The notes under the pieces were generated by a model that was not told where the DNA came from, did not search any database, and saw nothing but the letters and a program-made list of their open reading frames with translations. Positions 63,313 to 64,000 of a stretch of DNA of 64,000 bases are shown piece by piece; positions within the stretch are counted from its first letter, which is position 1, and every line of letters starts with the position of its first letter. Made by a program: the position numbers and the translations under genes. The stretch is from WTAW01 sp964406575 (GTDB lineage: Bacteria > Acidobacteriota > Aminicenantia > Aminicenantales > Aminicenantaceae), in contig CAYOSH010000007.1 of assembly GCA_964406575.1 (NCBI GenBank), forward strand, positions 62,001-126,000, given 5' to 3'.

Positions 63313-64000
63313 TCTTATCTGTAGCCAGCGGGAAGGGAGGAACGGGGAAGACAACGATTGCCATAAATCTGGCTCTTTCCCTTAAAGATTCCGTGCCGAT
63401 CCAGTTTCTGGACTGTGATGTGGAAGAACCCAACGCGCAATTTTTTCTCAAGCCTCAGATAAATAAAAGCCAGCCCGTTTTCGTCAAAGTGCCCGAGCTG
63501 GTTAAGGACCGCTGCACATTCTGCAGAAAATGCTCGGAGATCTGTGCCTACAACGCACTGGCTGTCCTGAAAGACGATGTGCTCATATTCCCTGAACTCT
63601 GTCACGGTTGCGGAGGTTGTACTCTACTCTGTCCTGAATCGGCTTTAAGGGAACAGGATTGGAAGATCGGCGTTCTCGAGTTTGGAACATGTGACACGAT
63701 CGATTTCGTCCAGGGGAAGCTTGACATCGGACAGGCCATGTCTCCTCCGATTATAAGAGCCCTCAAATCCTATCGGAACCCCTCGCGGACAGTCATCATT
63801 GACGCCCCGCCAGGAACGTCCTGCCCTGTTGTGGAGTCTGTCAAAGGCAGTCATTTTTCTATACTCGTCACAGAACCCACCCCCTTTGGATTCAATGACC
63901 TGCAGCTGGCCGTAGAAACTTTGCGCCTGCTCAAGATTGCTTTTGGTGTCATTATCAACCGGGCCGACATCGGAAATTCGGATGTCGCAGATTACTGCGA
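63309..64000 (+). CDS. MinD-family P-loop ATPase with inserted ferredoxin domain, 3' truncated by the window edge
   Basis: 230 codons are visible. The N-terminus is a deviant Walker A (SGKGGTGKTT), then LDCDVEEPNAQFFL. Inserted at about 65-110 are two [4Fe-4S] motifs, CTFCRKCSEIC and CHGCGGCTLLC, followed by the switch DAPPGTSCPVVE. Such proteins often occur in pairs next to Mrp and NifX genes in anaerobes. Probably an ATP-dependent Fe-S assembly or electron-transfer factor. The A of the ATG overlaps the preceding stop (ATGA). Confidence 0.9.
   Translation, partial: MILSVASGKGGTGKTTIAINLALSLKDSVPIQFLDCDVEEPNAQFFLKPQINKSQPVFVKVPELVKDRCTFCRKCSEICAYNALAVLKDDVLIFPELCHGCGGCTLLCPESALREQDWKIGVLEFGTCDTIDFVQGKLDIGQAMSPPIIRALKSYRNPSRTVIIDAPPGTSCPVVESVKGSHFSILVTEPTPFGFNDLQLAVETLRLLKIAFGVIINRADIGNSDVADYC

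Overview
The window appears to come from a Gram-negative-type, probably anaerobic bacterium. Evidence for an outer membrane is lpxK plus an LpxL-like acyltransferase, gmhA, a lipoprotein and a type IV pilus. Evidence for an anaerobic lifestyle is a V-type ATPase with a sodium-type rotor, many Fe-S and zinc-ribbon proteins, and a B12-dependent mutase. The combination (V-ATPase, divergent PEP carboxykinase, secreted 'VAKKEKERR/VTNEDL' protein, DUF362 and DUF1343 proteins, σ54-controlled pilin) recalls Candidatus Aminicenantes or a relative near Acidobacteriota. That placement is an inference from gene content, not proven here.

Layout. 1-11 kb (mostly + strand): 5'-truncated methylmalonyl-CoA mutase large subunit, M20D peptidase, ComEC, two envelope proteins of unknown role, lpxK-lpxL, rph and a UDP-glucuronate decarboxylase. 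11-17 kb: flotillin, an unusual aspartate-type aminotransferase fused to a PEPCK/HprK-like domain, and a divergent PEP carboxykinase. 17-27 kb (- strand): gmhA, plsC, then a type IV pilus block (pilB-pilT-pilC, pilS-pilR, pilin) with a σ54 promoter in front of the pilin and a strong terminator behind it. 27-35 kb: tRNA-Arg(UCU), tRNA-Pro(UGG), then a tightly overlapping rpiB-glyA-purD-purE-mtaB-mutL operon (- strand) and a Ctp protease. 36.8-42.2 kb (+): tatA-tatC, a truncated DUF362 gene, an aldehyde dehydrogenase, a UPF0200 kinase, dCMP deaminase and a NamZ-like muramidase. 42.2-50.4 kb (-): complete nine-gene V-ATPase operon. 51.8-53.5 kb (+): queC-queD-queE; queF lies apart at 58.7 kb. 53.5-58.5 kb: a GT-C glycosyltransferase, DUF362, a UbiA-family prenyltransferase resembling decaprenyl-phosphate phosphoribosyltransferase, and a DMT transporter. 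59.2-64 kb (+): a Fur regulator behind a σ70 promoter and Fur box, followed by a compact run of small Fe-S/zinc proteins and ATPases (DUF5320, double NifX-like, Mrp, CGGC, two zinc-ribbon proteins, MBL hydrolase, MinD-ferredoxin).

The most unusual material is intergenic. A dispersed element of about 130-200 bp with terminal inverted repeats occurs near 17.8, 34.7 and 57.3 kb, with degenerate relatives near 51.6 and 1.6 kb. Two copies carry a short ORF for a cysteine-rich peptide (CX3CX2C) whose nucleotide differences look codon-structured. Other points of interest are the aminotransferase fusion next to the PEPCK, the Fur-linked Fe-S cluster, and an AftB-like/DPPR-synthase-like pair in an organism with lipid A genes. 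No CRISPR array, rRNA, prophage or intact transposase was seen.
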